Assembly (NCBI GenBank): GCA_935421135.1
Contig: OW285187.1
Span: 15,153,929 to 15,217,928, forward strand
DNA: 64,000 bases
DNA from: Bugulina stolonifera
Taxonomy: Eukaryota > Bryozoa > Gymnolaemata > Cheilostomatida > Bugulidae
Direction of reading: 5' to 3'
Shown: positions 24,801-39,800 of the stretch, one piece after another
Layout of the letters: each line of letters starts with the position of its first letter
How positions within the stretch are numbered: position 1 is the stretch's first letter
Position numbers and translations under genes: made by a program
Notes under the pieces: model-generated
The model's database searches: none
What the model saw: the letters and a program-made list of their open reading frames with translations, nothing else
Told to the model about the DNA's origin: nothing

Positions 24801-27800
24801 AAGCACAGCGTTATATAATTTAAAATAGCAGGTTTAATGATAGACTTGCAGGTCAGTTCACTGCCAAATTACAAATGTAACCCATGATACAGTACACATG
24901 AGGGACCGGTTAAATGTTATTGTTACCTGACATCTTAGAATCTAATCGATCAACCAGCTGTCGAGGGACGTGATTGTACAGTGAATGGCAAGCTGTCAAG
25001 TTTACAATATGTTCTACACTATCATCAGTCTGACTGTGACTCACAGCTAACCGAACTGTGTCCATTTCAACCGGGTCTTCTAGTCCAGGGCTACAGCCAC
25101 CATCCCTCATATCTCTGCATGTGTAAGATCAGTTGATACATTAGTTAGACAGTATACACTTAGTTACACTTACCTAATGTGTTGGTGTTCTCCTAGAGGA
25201 ATGAGGATATTCCCTAACAAGTGTGCCAATATGGCTGAATATGATCAAGCAGTGCAATCACAACTGACACTTCACAAACTGAAACTGTAGTCAATAGAAC
25301 AATATTAGGAATATGACTGATAAGTTATAAGCCTCAGGACTACTCTTAACTGCATGCTGATCGCAGCGGCTGGGCAACATCAGGCAGTGTAATTGGGTTT
25401 AGAACTATGGCTATGTTTACTCATGGAAATTCCACTGCTGTCATTGATTATTGCGCCATGAACTGATAGCCAAATATCTAACCACAATGTACATATTGTA
25501 TTGTTTATAAGAATAATAGCCAAAGGTTTTGTAATCACCAGACTAGTAACTAGTTAGAATATAATAATATTATACACTGTGTTATTTTGAAGTTGTGTAC
25601 AGTACATGAATACAATATTCCACAAAATCCCACTACACAAAGTAACTGAATGGGTGAAAAGGAAAGAGTGTTAATTCCTTCCAAGGGGGAATTTTGTTCA
25701 CCTAAGGGAAACTTGGTAACTTGGTCTCAAATACTGAACTATAAAAATAATAACAGTACTAGAGTGAGTGAGTAACTGGTCTTACTTCAGGCCACAGTGG
25801 AGCGACTTTTCACAAACTATATTCACTAACTATATCCAATAACTATATCCACTAACTACATGTGCTGTGTGAAATAAGGTATCCGCCCTACTTTTTAGTT
25901 ACAAATTCCGATTTAAAAGCTTACTACCTGTATTCTTTCTGTCATAACCCACAACTATCATATATCAATTTAAACCAAATTTTGTGTAGATTCTACCTTG
26001 TAAATTAATTTTCCCATATATTCAATGAGTTTTCTTATGTATTTGCTGAAACTTAAAGTAGCCATCTTTTGCAATACTAGCCATCAAAGCCGCCTCACAA
26101 TTGACATGTAATTACTTGCATTCTAAGTGAAAATATTGGAACAGACTCTTTGTATTAGTGCATGGTGACCCTGAAAAGAGCTTTTGAGGTTGGGGAAGAT
26201 GTATGATCAATATTTCATTGACCAGCCTTTGTTGTTTTTTATGACCCCCTCCCATCCATTTTGAGGATATTCCTTCATATAAATATATATGTCAATACTT
26301 AGAAGACAACTCTCAATAATTCACTTCTCAGCTGTTGTTATGGAAGCAATAATGATGAGCTAATTACAGTTATAGCTCTAGTTTAACTCCATGAGCTGAA
26401 CCAGTATTTGCCCCATGCCCCAAGTCTCAACAGAACTGTAACTATATTTTTCAGTTGAGTAAGGAAAACATCTTGAACCAGATTAGTAGATTTCTCAATA
26501 GCACATATAGATAGCACTCATTGTCGAACTGTCTGTTTTGAAAAGTTGCTGATTCACCACATGAACACTGAGAGTTTATTAAAAAGCATTCAGGTATTAA
26601 ATAGTAAAGTTTGGTTCGACCAAAAATTTTTTGGAGAAGGAAAGTCTGAACAGTGATGTCATCAATTTGAGTTTGTCCTTCAGACCCTTTTAAAATGATG
26701 TGTCAAAAATTATACTGCGAGGAGTTGGTAACCAGTGCCTATGGTTCACATAAAGTAATTGCTTTCTCCCCATGTTTGCAACATATGTACTAATTTGTTA
26801 CCAGAGAAATATATTTGAGTAAATATCATACTGTAAAATACGTAATACCTAATAAAACCATCAGTACCGCCATCCCTGATATCATTGTACAAGAATATTT
26901 CATAGCAGGTTCTTCTGATGGAGGTTCACTGTTGAGTTTATTCTAACTTTAGTGCAATGAACATCTATAACAGTTATTTCTAGTTTTGATCACCTTTAAA
27001 ATCATCTCAAATTCTATGCTAGAAACAAGGGGGTTGGTCCTCTTGGTAAAAAAGAGAATCCCTGGGCTGTCAGCTTGCTATTAATGTTGCTTTATCTTGA
27101 TTTTGAAGTATACAGAAAGAAACTCAACTAGTAATGTTGATAAACAATGCATGGAAACATAGTCACCTGGATTGTTGGTCTTGAGAGAAGGTAGCAGTAA
27201 CACAGCTACACTGCATAGCCCTGGGAGCACAAAGCGAGTAGGGGCACGTCTCCCAGTGTATCCAATCTTTCTTTCCCTCCATAATTTCATAATCAAGCTG
27301 AAAGGTGACACTGAGGCTAGCTAAAGGACCGCATGTATTTATGACTTTCCTGTTGAACAGTCGGCTGGTCAAACTGCTGACATGCTCCTTCTCCACCACA
27401 TCGTCTATGAAGGGATCTTGATAGCCTAGAGTGGTAGGAACCGGAGCAACTGTACTATATTATGGTTAAGCTGCTAAAACTAATTAAGATGAGGGAGATG
27501 GTCTACGCTCTGGAATGCAATACAGAACTGCCTAATCAATCTACATGTACATGTACCAATATGTCAATTCATATTATGTCCATGACTAGCATGGTATGTT
27601 GTTTACTCCAGTCATGTAAATAATAGCAAACAATGTCGAGGTAAAGGACTCACCATGAGGGTCATCTAAGAACTTCTGATCAAGCCTCTTAGCTAAAAAC
27701 AGCACACATTCCCTGAGAGACTTCTGCTCCTCAGAACTTTTCTTTACTAATGCAGCTTGCCACTGATTCATGCTTGCAGCCTGCTTTTCTGCCACTACAA

Positions 27801-30800
27801 AATGTGATTATCAAACACCGTCTGATTATGGTGCAAGAGTGGTAGGATAACTGGTGCTTGTGCAAACTATGGTAGGGCAATGATCACAGAATACGAGTTG
27901 TAATATGCAATAATTGCAATGACACGGTCTTAAAGTAAATGCGATATAAAACACATTTGTAAATTTGTTAAGAAGTCATTTTTCAAGAAATATAACACCT
28001 TCCTATAAAATTGATTGTTCCAGCATAAAACATTGAACAGCTTCATTAAACTACACCAGCGGTGCCCAATTATTTTGGTAGGGGGCCAAACAGGAGACTG
28101 GGCCGCAAGCATTGGGCCAGGTATTAGTACAAAGATATATATATGTGTGTGTTTACGTGTTTCAATGTGTAGCCTACACATGCATAAAATGTAATCGAAT
28201 GTGACATGAATATAGGCACCAGATGTACACTTTTCAAATAGACATTTGTTACCAGTAGATCTTCAACATAATCAATTGTACAAGAGAAGTAGTTAGTGTG
28301 ACAGGTGAAAACGGTCTTGCTTTGCAACAAAGTATTGGCAAACTAAGAACTTACACACCCTCGGCCAAACACACTTATTGGAATTTGTATGAAATTTTGT
28401 ACTTTTACACAAAAAGTGGAGGACTTGATGAAATTAGCTAGGGGGCCTGATCAGGTCTGTGGGCTTCCACTGCCCTACCTATTAAAATAACAGAACAATA
28501 TTTCTACCGGAGCAGTAATAGAAACCATTGACACCACAGTGTTTAAAACTTCTAATCAACCACTAATATAATCATTGAAGGGGTGAAACCATCAGCAGGC
28601 CTTATTTGAATTTTAATTCATCATTGACTTGGTGACATTTTAATAATAATTTCCAAGAGGAACAACTATAGAAAAAAAATGGCATACTACTTCATTGCTT
28701 TAGAAACTTGTCTGCAAATATGGGTAATATAACAAATATTTGACTTGGCAAAATTCAAAATCATAGATTAGTGATTACCATACTGGTGAAATTCTGTTAA
28801 AAGTATCAGTCTCCAAGAATATTACAGAGCACAAAGTTGGCCAAGATATGAACCATTAAGACCCCACAAACCACAAGGGTGCAGAAATTGCATGGCATAT
28901 TATTAACTGAATAATGTACTAGTAAAAGAGAAAGTCATAAATGGTATCAAATTTGGAAATTTTACTAAGTTTGTGTGCAAAATAGCAATAGGGAATTGCC
29001 AGGGAATGCTCATAGATCATGTGATTAAGCCACTATACGTCATGTAGTTCTAGTTGATTCTACATAGGAAATTGTTAAATGTCAGTTGACACTAGACATA
29101 AAAAATATCCTCATTAATTTGCATATCTTGGAGGCTCCTATCAAAATCATATACTATGCATAAAGAGCCAATCAGCTAGTACACATAATTGCAATTCCCG
29201 TGTTAAAATTCCCGAGCTAAAATTAACAGTCAACTGCCAACTGTTGGTTGGCTGAGCCTATTTGAGCATTCCCTATTGGTATTATCATTGAAACCACATG
29301 CTAATTATTCTCACCAGTGAGCAGGATAGATTGTATGCCATTCTTCTCACCATGACCAGGTTGATGGTTGCTGCAACGGAAAGAAACAGATTAATTCATA
29401 TACATATACAAACACCGGTTCTAATGATTGGTGGCATTATATGTAACATACTTACTCCGATCTTGGAGTATCAGGGGCTCTGTTCATAGTAAGATCCTCA
29501 CTACTATCATCAAGCCATGTACTCTTCTTAGCAACTGATGATTGAAGCTCAATACCAGACTTCGAATTGGTATCTTCCATTCTCAATCGATTATCAGTTA
29601 CACCCATAACCAAACTTCTAGGTAGTTTTCGACCTCTCAATTGAGATAAATCTAGGGATATGTTGGAGCTTGACGGTTTAACATTGGTAGCACCTTCAGA
29701 TGTGTTCATTGCAGAGATGGAACCATGCGATTCTGTTTTTCCAACTTCCTTTTCAACTGTTGGTGCCTTCGTGTTACTATGAGATTTTGTAACTGTGAAC
29801 AAACTGTTACCACGCGATTCCTTTTGCACAACCAAACTTGTTGGAAGAACAGATTTCTGAGTGATACTGTTAAGAGCTTGTATGGTTGCTTTTTGTTTAG
29901 GCGCCATCCGATCAGCTTTTCCTTGCGATTTGGAAACTGTAGGAGCTATTACATCTGAGTGACTTTCAGTGAAAGCCCCTTTACTCTCAGGTGCTTGAAG
30001 TAACACATCTGATTGTCTTGAATTGTTGCTATATATGTTTCTAGCTAGTGCAGTAGTAGGTGATGGCAAGCTATCTTTGATTGACTTTGTTCTGTTTGGC
30101 CCACTATCTTTTTTAGTTGCACTAGAGTCATGTCCCGATGCACCCTTTGGGCTAACATTACTAGGAATTCCAATTAATGATGGCCTCTCGGATGTGTGAC
30201 TTACTTTTGAATCTAAAGGTTTGAAACCTACAGTCATTAACAAACTACTGGAGCTGGTCTTGGCCTTCGTTGAGTTGACTAACGATTTTGGCAAAATAGA
30301 TAAGTTTGTTTTGTTTACTTTTTTATTAAGCTTGTCAATTACTGATAGGCCCAGTGTCTTGATATCTGTATTTTTAGGACTAGACAATTCATTCTCCAGC
30401 TGTGATTTAGTTCCTAACAATACGCTGTGAGCGCCAAGTGGATATGAATCAACCTTCTCAGGCTGAATGAAAATATTTTTAATATCACTGCTTGGATAGT
30501 CATTTTTATTAGTTGCTGAGCTGCCTGATGCGTCCAGATCAATCTGAAGTTTGGGCGACTCAAGTGATTGATCAGCTATAGATTCTTCAGGAGGAACGAC
30601 TGCTATTGGTGCAGGAGAAGATGGAGGGGTATCCAACTCCATATCAACTTGGATTTGAGTATTCAAGTTTGTTGTGGTCTCTACTGAAGGTAGAACTACA
30701 GGTTGACCAGGCAAATCATTTGGAACTTCCTCTGATTTTTTTGCATTGTTCGCAGCAACATTATTCCTACTGAGAGACAGGGAAGTGAGACCGGAAACAC

Positions 30801-33800
30801 CAGGTAGAGATTCTGTGGAAGTCAGTGTATTGTTTGGACCCTTGGGGCCAGATGTCAAAAATGGTTTGCAGGATGACACTGAATCAGTGCCCTGATCAGC
30901 ACTAACACTATTGGACGTTTCTGCATGCATTTTTTTTTCCATTTTGTCAAGTGTGTTGATTTTGGGTTCACAATCAACAGGTCTTACAGCAACTTTTGTG
31001 TGATGGGAAAGAATATTTACATTCTGAATAGGTGATATTGGCATGTGCTCTGCCGTTTCTTTGATGGGATTGAGAGTACGGACATTATCTATGAGTTTGG
31101 TTAGTTCGGCAGCTATCTGAGATGTTCTCTGCTCCCTATCAGATACAATTGACACCGTGGGTTTTTCAACTACTTGAGAAATTCCAGATTGTTTGAGTAC
31201 TTGACAAACGTTAACATTGATGTCTACAACATTAGGGGTTACAGAAAAAGTATTTGTGTTCAATGAGGATGAACTCGCAGTAGTCAACTTCAAAGCAGTG
31301 TCCATACTTGGCTGCACGACAGAGCTGTTTATTGGTTTTAGAGGAGAGGGAGGTTTTAACAATGCCTCAGGCATTGGGGCCACACTCCCAGTAGGGCAGT
31401 CACTGGAGGTCTTCGTCGAGTTAGTTTCTTTAGAACTGGGCCCCGGAAAACCACTGCCCGGTTTACTTTCATCAAAAAACGGCAATGATGGCAGACGCAT
31501 GAAGCCTTTTGCGCTATCAAAGTATGGCTTGAGTTTTTCAGCATCAATAATTGAGGGCGAGGTCGGTGATGATAGGTTCAACACATCTGTCACTATTTTC
31601 TGTTTTTTCAGAGGACCTGCTTCTGCCATAACATCGTCCTGTGTTACATGCTTCAGCACACTTTCATCATCAGAAACCACTTCCCATGTATGTTGCGTAT
31701 TCTTCTCCAAGTTGAAATGAACAATTTTCTTCGTCACCAATTTACTTTTTTCTGCAAATAGAATATTAGGCATATTCGGATATTGCACCATGCAAGCTTA
31801 TAAATAGCAATCTGAGGCAATAACAATATATTCTATTCAATAATATAGCACTAGCTATAATGATAGGTTAGGAGTACCTGGTAATGATATTTATTGTAAA
31901 CAAGGGGAAGCCCCTTCAAATCAAGCATTAGTCACGCCTGAACGCTCAAGTTGTGTTTGTAAATTTAAAGCAGTCCTATATGAACCAGTACAGTTTCCAA
32001 ATACGCCTATTGGGGTATGCCAGTAAATACAGACACCACCCAGTTCATTTATTCAGGAGATGCTACCGAAATCACTAAGATTGTAGCAAAGATCTACAGT
32101 GTCATTAGCCATTATCGCAAACAATAATGACAAAATACATGACATAAAACAGGCTATTCTACCAGATTGTTGTTTTAAAAAATATCATTGAGTATTATTT
32201 CTTGATGCATAATTGGTAACAGAAATTTTGACAACTACAAAATCTACCTTGTGAGGCCTTCAAAAATGGTTTAGCAGCCGGGTGAGTGTCTGCTGTTGCC
32301 AGTTTTGAGGTAGATGGAACAGATTTTTTCTTGCGTTTCAGAGGTTGGACCTTTTCAGTATTCCTCACAGAAGCAAAAATGTCAACCTCTTCGTAAACAT
32401 TTTTATTCTTGGGCTCTGCGACATCTTTTCTCACAGTGAAATTTCTGTTCTGTTCTGTATTGTCTTCATGCTGAACATCTGGTGCAACTTTTGGTTTCTT
32501 TTTCACCACTGAACTCTCACCGGGAGAACTGAGAGGCCTCCGTCCATACACTTTTTCTGGTCGCATTACAGATAAGCCTGCAAGATGAGTTGTTATTGAG
32601 AACGTATATTCAAAAATTTATTGTTTCACATTCAATTTTCATAGTATGTGACTTTGTAGTCACTAATTGCGACACTACAATTGAGATAACTGGAGGTTAC
32701 TGAAATAAGGACTGGCTTTACCATCCGAAATCGCTGAGGAGTTCCATACTTCCTTGCCAAATATGATGGGTTCAATTTGAAGAGTTTTGTTCACAACATT
32801 GGTGGTTCCTATCAACAAAACAACATCATGGTAAACAATGCAAAATTACACATCTAAACAAATTAAATAGCTAGCCACGGAACCACGTTATTAGAGTTCT
32901 TAAAAGAAATCTTGAAAAACACCTTTGCAATATTCTCCTTTGCTGACTGCATAAAATATCAGTGCAGCCATTAACTTCGGCATCAACCAATTAACCACTC
33001 TGAAGGGCATCTGCCGATTTCATTTCTACGATTATAGCAAAATGAAGAATGCTGAAACTCACTTTTAGCTTTATTGGTAATTCTGTAGTCCAATTGTTGA
33101 AGTAACACAAAACAGTCAGTGAGCAGTGGATGACGATTAGTTCCAGTTTCTGGTACTATATTTTCAGCTAGAAATTCAATGAAACCAAATAAATAATTTC
33201 ATTTACATTACGTGATTTAACAACAAATTTATTGCAATCTCCATGTTAAATCTACCAATGTAACTTGGTACCAAAGCACAATATTCAACACTACCTAGCA
33301 TAACATTTTACTTACACATATCCATACTTTCATACTCCTGAATCACAGGCTTGTGAACAATGGCCATCAACATGGCAGATGTATCAGATGTGTAGCCAAC
33401 AGTATGCATCCTCGCTGTCCAAATATATACATTACAGCAATGACTTGATTAGTGATTTAGAAACGGTCATCAACAGGATATACACACACATATATACACG
33501 TGTACCAGAGTCTGTTTGCAACTTATTCAAACACATGCGGCAATACATGTACATTAATTATTCAGGAAAATTTCAAAATACCAGTTCATAATCTTCAATC
33601 TGCAAAATGAAAGTACCTGCTGATCTGCGATGCAGAAATCCGCGTCGGCGGCGTTTTGGTTTCTGTCCTCCCTCTTCAACTTCAGATTCATCTGAATCAA
33701 TTATACGTGAGCTGCGTCGACGTGGTAATCTAGTGGGCGATTCACTTTCTGATTCTGTATATGAATCCGAACTAATTCTATTTGATCTCCGGTAGCTGAG

Positions 33801-36800
33801 CTGAGGAACATGCAAATTAACGTCACTGTCCTCATCAGATTCAATGTTTAAGTTTGTTGGAGAAGCTCGAGTTTCCGTTTTAAAACTCAAAAGGGGAACA
33901 GTATTATCCTCAATAGGGACCTTCTCTATTTGAGGTGATGATTCTACTGGCGGAACAGACTCTTCCTGGGGTTCAGGAGAGTCCGGAGATTCTTTAACTG
34001 TTGAAGGATTACCGAGTTTTGCACCATCGGTAACTGGACTAGGAGATTTGGGAACCATAGCGCGCTGAAGCAGACTTTTGAAGTTGAGAACCTTAGAAGA
34101 GGTCATGAATGATTTGGAACTGCTGTCCTCAGAAGTGGTACTTATTAAAGATGTGTTACTATTTGAAGGAGTTACGGAAGGCTTGACTGATGGGTTAGGT
34201 AATGTTTGCTCACTGTGAGCCATAAAGGATATAGAACCTTTAACCCGTTTAGAGCCTCTTAAACTATCTGGAGTGAACATAGCCGGAGTGGGATGACAAT
34301 TTGAAGCAGTTAATTGAGTTTTTGCCGGCACCTTGTCTCCTGTCTGCCTATTAAGTTTAATAACTCGCTTCCTTCTTTCTCTCATATCTTTTGGCTTCAT
34401 ACACTGTTGCAGCAAGTAAATATTTGGACCTGCCACAGGAGTTGCCTTGAATCTGTGACATAATATGAAATTTATGAAATAACCACAGTGCTTCTACAAT
34501 GCATATAGAGGTAATAGGATTTGAATGCAAACCAGTCCAGTGTAGGTACATCATCAAAACAAGCCATATATACATGTACATGTGGACTAGTAGTATCTCG
34601 GAAAGAATAGTTAACAATTCTAATAATAAAATCCCCTAGTAGTGACCATTACATACCTTAAGCCTTTACGGAACATGATGCGTACAAATGCCACAGGATA
34701 CACATGACTTGGAACGATATTGCACTTCTGCTCTTCAGAGTACGAGTGAAGGTAAATGAGAGAGGATAGCCAACCAGAGGTAGGATGTAGGCGTCTCTCG
34801 GAGACAAAGCTGTCATAATCATTGTTGGGAGAGGGCAAGTCCGATGTTTGATAAGTCTCCGGCAGAGCTTCTTGACGGCCCTACAAAACGGCCAACATTG
34901 AAAGTTAAAACATCAGAGTTGTTGAATGGTTAGTAGACTCTAGAGTATAACTATGCAGCTTGGTGAAGAATACACCTACAATGTATGCAGAGAGAATTAC
35001 TCAAGAATAACATGTAATGACGCCCTTTACAAACAATAGCAATAGCCATGGCTAGACAGTCAAATATGATCAAAGGGAAGCATATTCCAACATGATGAGC
35101 AAATCGATGAACATGGCAGCATTTCCCGCTCCCAGGTCCGAACCCCTTCTTGGGACTGAGATTATAAACCAACTCTTTCCATGTAGCAAAAGCAGATCTA
35201 GGCTGACCTCAGCATGATCATGGAAACATGATGACAACATGAAGAAATATGAACAAGACCTAGTGTAATACACTTGCCCTCGGACAAAACCCCAAACACC
35301 CAAAACGGAGTGCACAATTTCACATACACTCTATGTGTTTACATACATACATTGATGTAGACTCATGTACAAAGTATTAGGGCTATTTTAACAGTCAAAT
35401 ACACAGTCACGATTGTGCATAACCACCGGTAAGGATCTTACAGGCATGTAACGGAACATCAGCAATACTTTCTCATATGCCATCTCTTTGTGCTTATTTA
35501 GCTTATCAGGGTACTGGAAGAACTGCACTCCTATGGAAATACACAAGAAATTAACAACATGATTGCATGAATGACAATACAGCGAGCCATAGAAGGAAAA
35601 CATGTGCTGTAAAAAACTGGCATAGTGGGTCAATAACCAAGCTGCAGTTTTGTTAGACCTAACTCAAGTATAGGAACTTGGTGGATGCCGTATAAGTTGG
35701 CTCACACTGTATACAGTAAAATAAAGGTGTCACTAATGTGACGAGACGTTGTTTCTATGCAGGTTTGTTATTCTAGTTGATCAAAAACTCTGGGAAATTT
35801 TGGTGTTGCCATCAACTACTTAGCAATCAATTGCATTTTGCCCCAAATTAAATTAATAAAGAAGATCAGTATGAAATTCTGCCCCAACATACCTTGTTTG
35901 AAGTCGGCAATCACAGAATCATCAAAATTACCAAGTTGCAAACCCTTTGAGCATATTTCACCAAGCTCTTTTACGGAGAAATCTGTAACATCTAAGTAGC
36001 CATGTCTGTCACACAGTTGCTCAGGTGTGTAGCCAGCCTTTGACCATCTATCTTTAATGGCGTTATACTATGGGCAAGATACAGGGAACATGATTAAACA
36101 ACAGTTTTGGTATACCATTTCACCATTCACCAGGATTATATACTTCCACCTCTAAACCCACGTTATATTAAAATCTAACGTAATAGGATGGAAACATATG
36201 CATAACAATAACATGCTTTTAATCAAATCATTATTTCACCTTCCAATGAAGAGACTTGTTTGCCTTTGTATATGACATATGATTTATATCAAAAATATAC
36301 GATAATTTGCTACAGGATCGTTGAGCAACTCAGTAGTGTATCCTTCCGCAACAAAACAACTGATAATTGTAGATTTACCTTCTCTAACAGCTTATGAGAG
36401 TTGATGTAGTGCATCTCAGTTACAGTGAAGTATTGGCTATCTTCAGATATATCAGACTGAAAAGCCTCACAGAAGTCACGCCATTTAGCGCACTCTTTAT
36501 CCAGATACATGAACGTAGGTCTATCTCTTACATCATCAGTGGGCTCGTATGGCTCTAATAAACATATCATTCATCACAAACATATTACAGTGGTACATCA
36601 TCATATGCCTTGTGTACACTAACAATTTCGGTGATCAAAGAAGGGTAAAAGCTATTGACTGACCTTCAGGTTTAAATTGAGGACGAGTTTCAGACTCGGA
36701 CCTGTCCTCGCTCTGTCGTCTAGTTAGATCTTCACTACTGGTTGAGGCAGTTACGGGAGTAGTGTGCTGTGTCCGTGTAGGACCAGGCACAGGGTGTCTG

Positions 36801-39800
36801 CCAACCTTACGCGCTGAGTGTTTCCGCACCTCTGTTGCAGTTCTTTCTTTTGGCAAAACTCCTGTTTCTATATAGTCCAGCAAATGATCCACCTTGAAAT
36901 TTGAACTGCAACTACAAAATAGGAAACAAAAATTGCAGCGGTTATAATCAATGAAATCGAGAGCACTAATAGGCTTATTTTCTCTGTTTTATTCTTCCAG
37001 GGTACGACACACTTTCCTTAACTTCAGTTAGCCAAATATTTTATATAAAACAATTTAATGGTCCTTACAATCTTCTGACATTTGCTATAAGCCCAAGATG
37101 CTCCAAGTGCCAAGATATTTCCCTTAGGAAACCTGAATTTGACTAGTTAGGCCTTCATAACACACCCAGTGAGAGGGCAACTCCAAAAATTATCAGGTTT
37201 TGGCTACACTAATTGCAGGCTCTTTAGTACAAATCTAAATTATTGCTGTCATCCAGAATTTATTTCTAATTAAACAGGGATTTTCAAAGGGATTTTCATC
37301 TCTGCCAGTAGAGTGATTTGGAACTTGGGACTAATTCCAAAAGAATTGTATCGACTGTAACTACAAATTTATATAAAAGATATTTGACTAGTAAAATTTG
37401 AGAAAGGTGTGTCATACCCTAGAAAGAGGGAAGGGAAAGAAGTGGAAAGTTTTTAACTATGATCAATAGCTTATGAGTGCAGTGATTAAAATCCTTGCAA
37501 ATCCTAGCGATACAATGTAAGTTAATATTGTAAAGGGAAGGCTTAAATCATAGAACAGTGTAAAGTAAAGGACAACATTCATTATAACGATCATGAAAAA
37601 GGTACTGCATGTTAGCACATCTCATTCATAGAATCAATACATGAACACTAGATTATTACCTTGCAGCAGGGAGCTGTGTGAGTGTGTGTTGGAATGTAAT
37701 AAAGGCTATAGGGCAGATCTGAGGAGGAACTTTACATGGAGTAATGTCTGATTCACTCTCAAAGTGGTAAATGTAAAACATCTTAGACAGATACATATAT
37801 TGAGACTTGAACTGCTGGGAGGCAAATGTGTCAAAACCTAGTTGAGGCTCTCTCTTCAAGTTGGATAGATGCTCTGGCTGTTCATCTACATTTTTAAGTC
37901 GGCCCTGAAACGTTATGGCAACTACTGTTAACCAACCAATTGACAGAGGATTGTACTACAAGCATACACATGTACATTGTTTGGAATTGGCAAAGCTTGT
38001 GATATACAAAGCATCTATTGCAGGTGAAAAATGTCTGTAGCCTACTGACACACATACATACACTCTGAATATTATATACAATAAATAGGCCTATACACAT
38101 GTACGCAAGGGATGAAATTCAAGGTATAATACTGTGATGACAGCAAACAAACTAAAATTGGGAGCAGCACATTTAGACTATGCTAGGATGTATTACAATA
38201 CCTTCATTAGCTTGAATACTAGAAGTGTCCTCTGAGACTCTCTAAGAGGCGCCTCATCTGTAACATCAGAATGCCTGCTCAGTTGAACCCCTGCATAATA
38301 ATCACTTCTGTCAGGGAAATTCAGTATAGAATACTAGGTCTACCTTTTGTATTTGGTTGCAGGAAGCATTTTTGCTTACAATGTTAACATTAACATCTAT
38401 ACAATATCATACACTCAATATACACTGGCAACATGTCAAAACCAAAATAGTGTAGTACTTAAATGCACCATATCAGTCTACTATCTCCGATTCCAACACC
38501 ACACAGTTACAAATATTAATACTATGTGCACAAGAAGTTATTGCAGGCTAAAACTGAGACAGTGGCCCTCTCCCGAGGTTTAGATGCTCAGGTTGAATGC
38601 CTATTTTAAGTCATTGACCAACTAATTGATATAATAACAGTTGAAGATGCAGGCTATATACAAAGAGCGTAAAGATAGGAAAGGTGCATTAAGCTTGGTT
38701 TCCAGTTAGCCGGTTTTTGACCGCAGGCTGACCGGTAGAATAAGGCCTGCGGTGTGGAAACCAAAGCCACTAGAAGACCGTAAAACCTGTAGCTGACCGC
38801 CGGTAAGTTGAAAAATTTCAACTTACCGGCGGCTAATCATTGACCGCAGGCTGTGCCTGGAGAATGGATACCACGACCTGCGGTCACCCACCGGTTGTAA
38901 AGTAATTGAATAATAATAGCACTTTTATTACTTTGTTTATTACATGTATTGAGTGAAAACACATGTCTCTAGGTGCCTCCCCGGTCTACTGCAGGTCCAC
39001 TGCAGGCCCCTGTAGGCATCTTGCTGTAGCTGGGAAGGCACCTGGAGACAAAGCCTGTGAAGTGGAAACCACGTTGACTCCAGGCCACCTCCAGGCTACC
39101 CCCAGGTAGCCTGGAGGTAGGACCTGCTGAATGGAAACCAACCTTAAGTAATTAAAGAGTAGCTCATATATAGCCATATCTTAAAGGTGAAATTCACAAA
39201 TTGTGCCCTACTTTGAAGTTAGTTTTTGTACTGTTCCAAACAAGATATTCGAACAATTATTGTACAGTATACTAAATCAACATATGTTCTCTTATTAATA
39301 ACAAAGGATTTGTATTTTATGACCCTCTTTATGCCTCAATTAGTGAAATTAAAACTCCTTCTAAACGATTGAAAAATTTGGAGTTATCTCCTTTTTGAGA
39401 TTTCGGCATACTATTTTGTGAGACTACGGTTTCCGGCGATCGACCATTCCTGGGGAGATAACTTTATACTATTATCCGTATAACATAATGCTATGCTAAT
39501 TATACATGTATTTGTTTTCCTTACTCTCATTTCAATTTCTTGACTGCAGTTGTCAGTGCAGTGCAATCACATAGACCTTAGCATCGTCTGCCAACAATGC
39601 AAATGCATTTATACCTGTACATGTATCAGTAATATAAATATAATATACATTTTATCATTATAAAACTTATGTATGACAAATAAACATGCATGTACATGCT
39701 GAAAGTACCATATGGCACAACACACTGTATTTGTATAAACATTATATGTAATCACGAATTCTTTATTATATCTACATATACATGCATGTATAAAAGGTTT

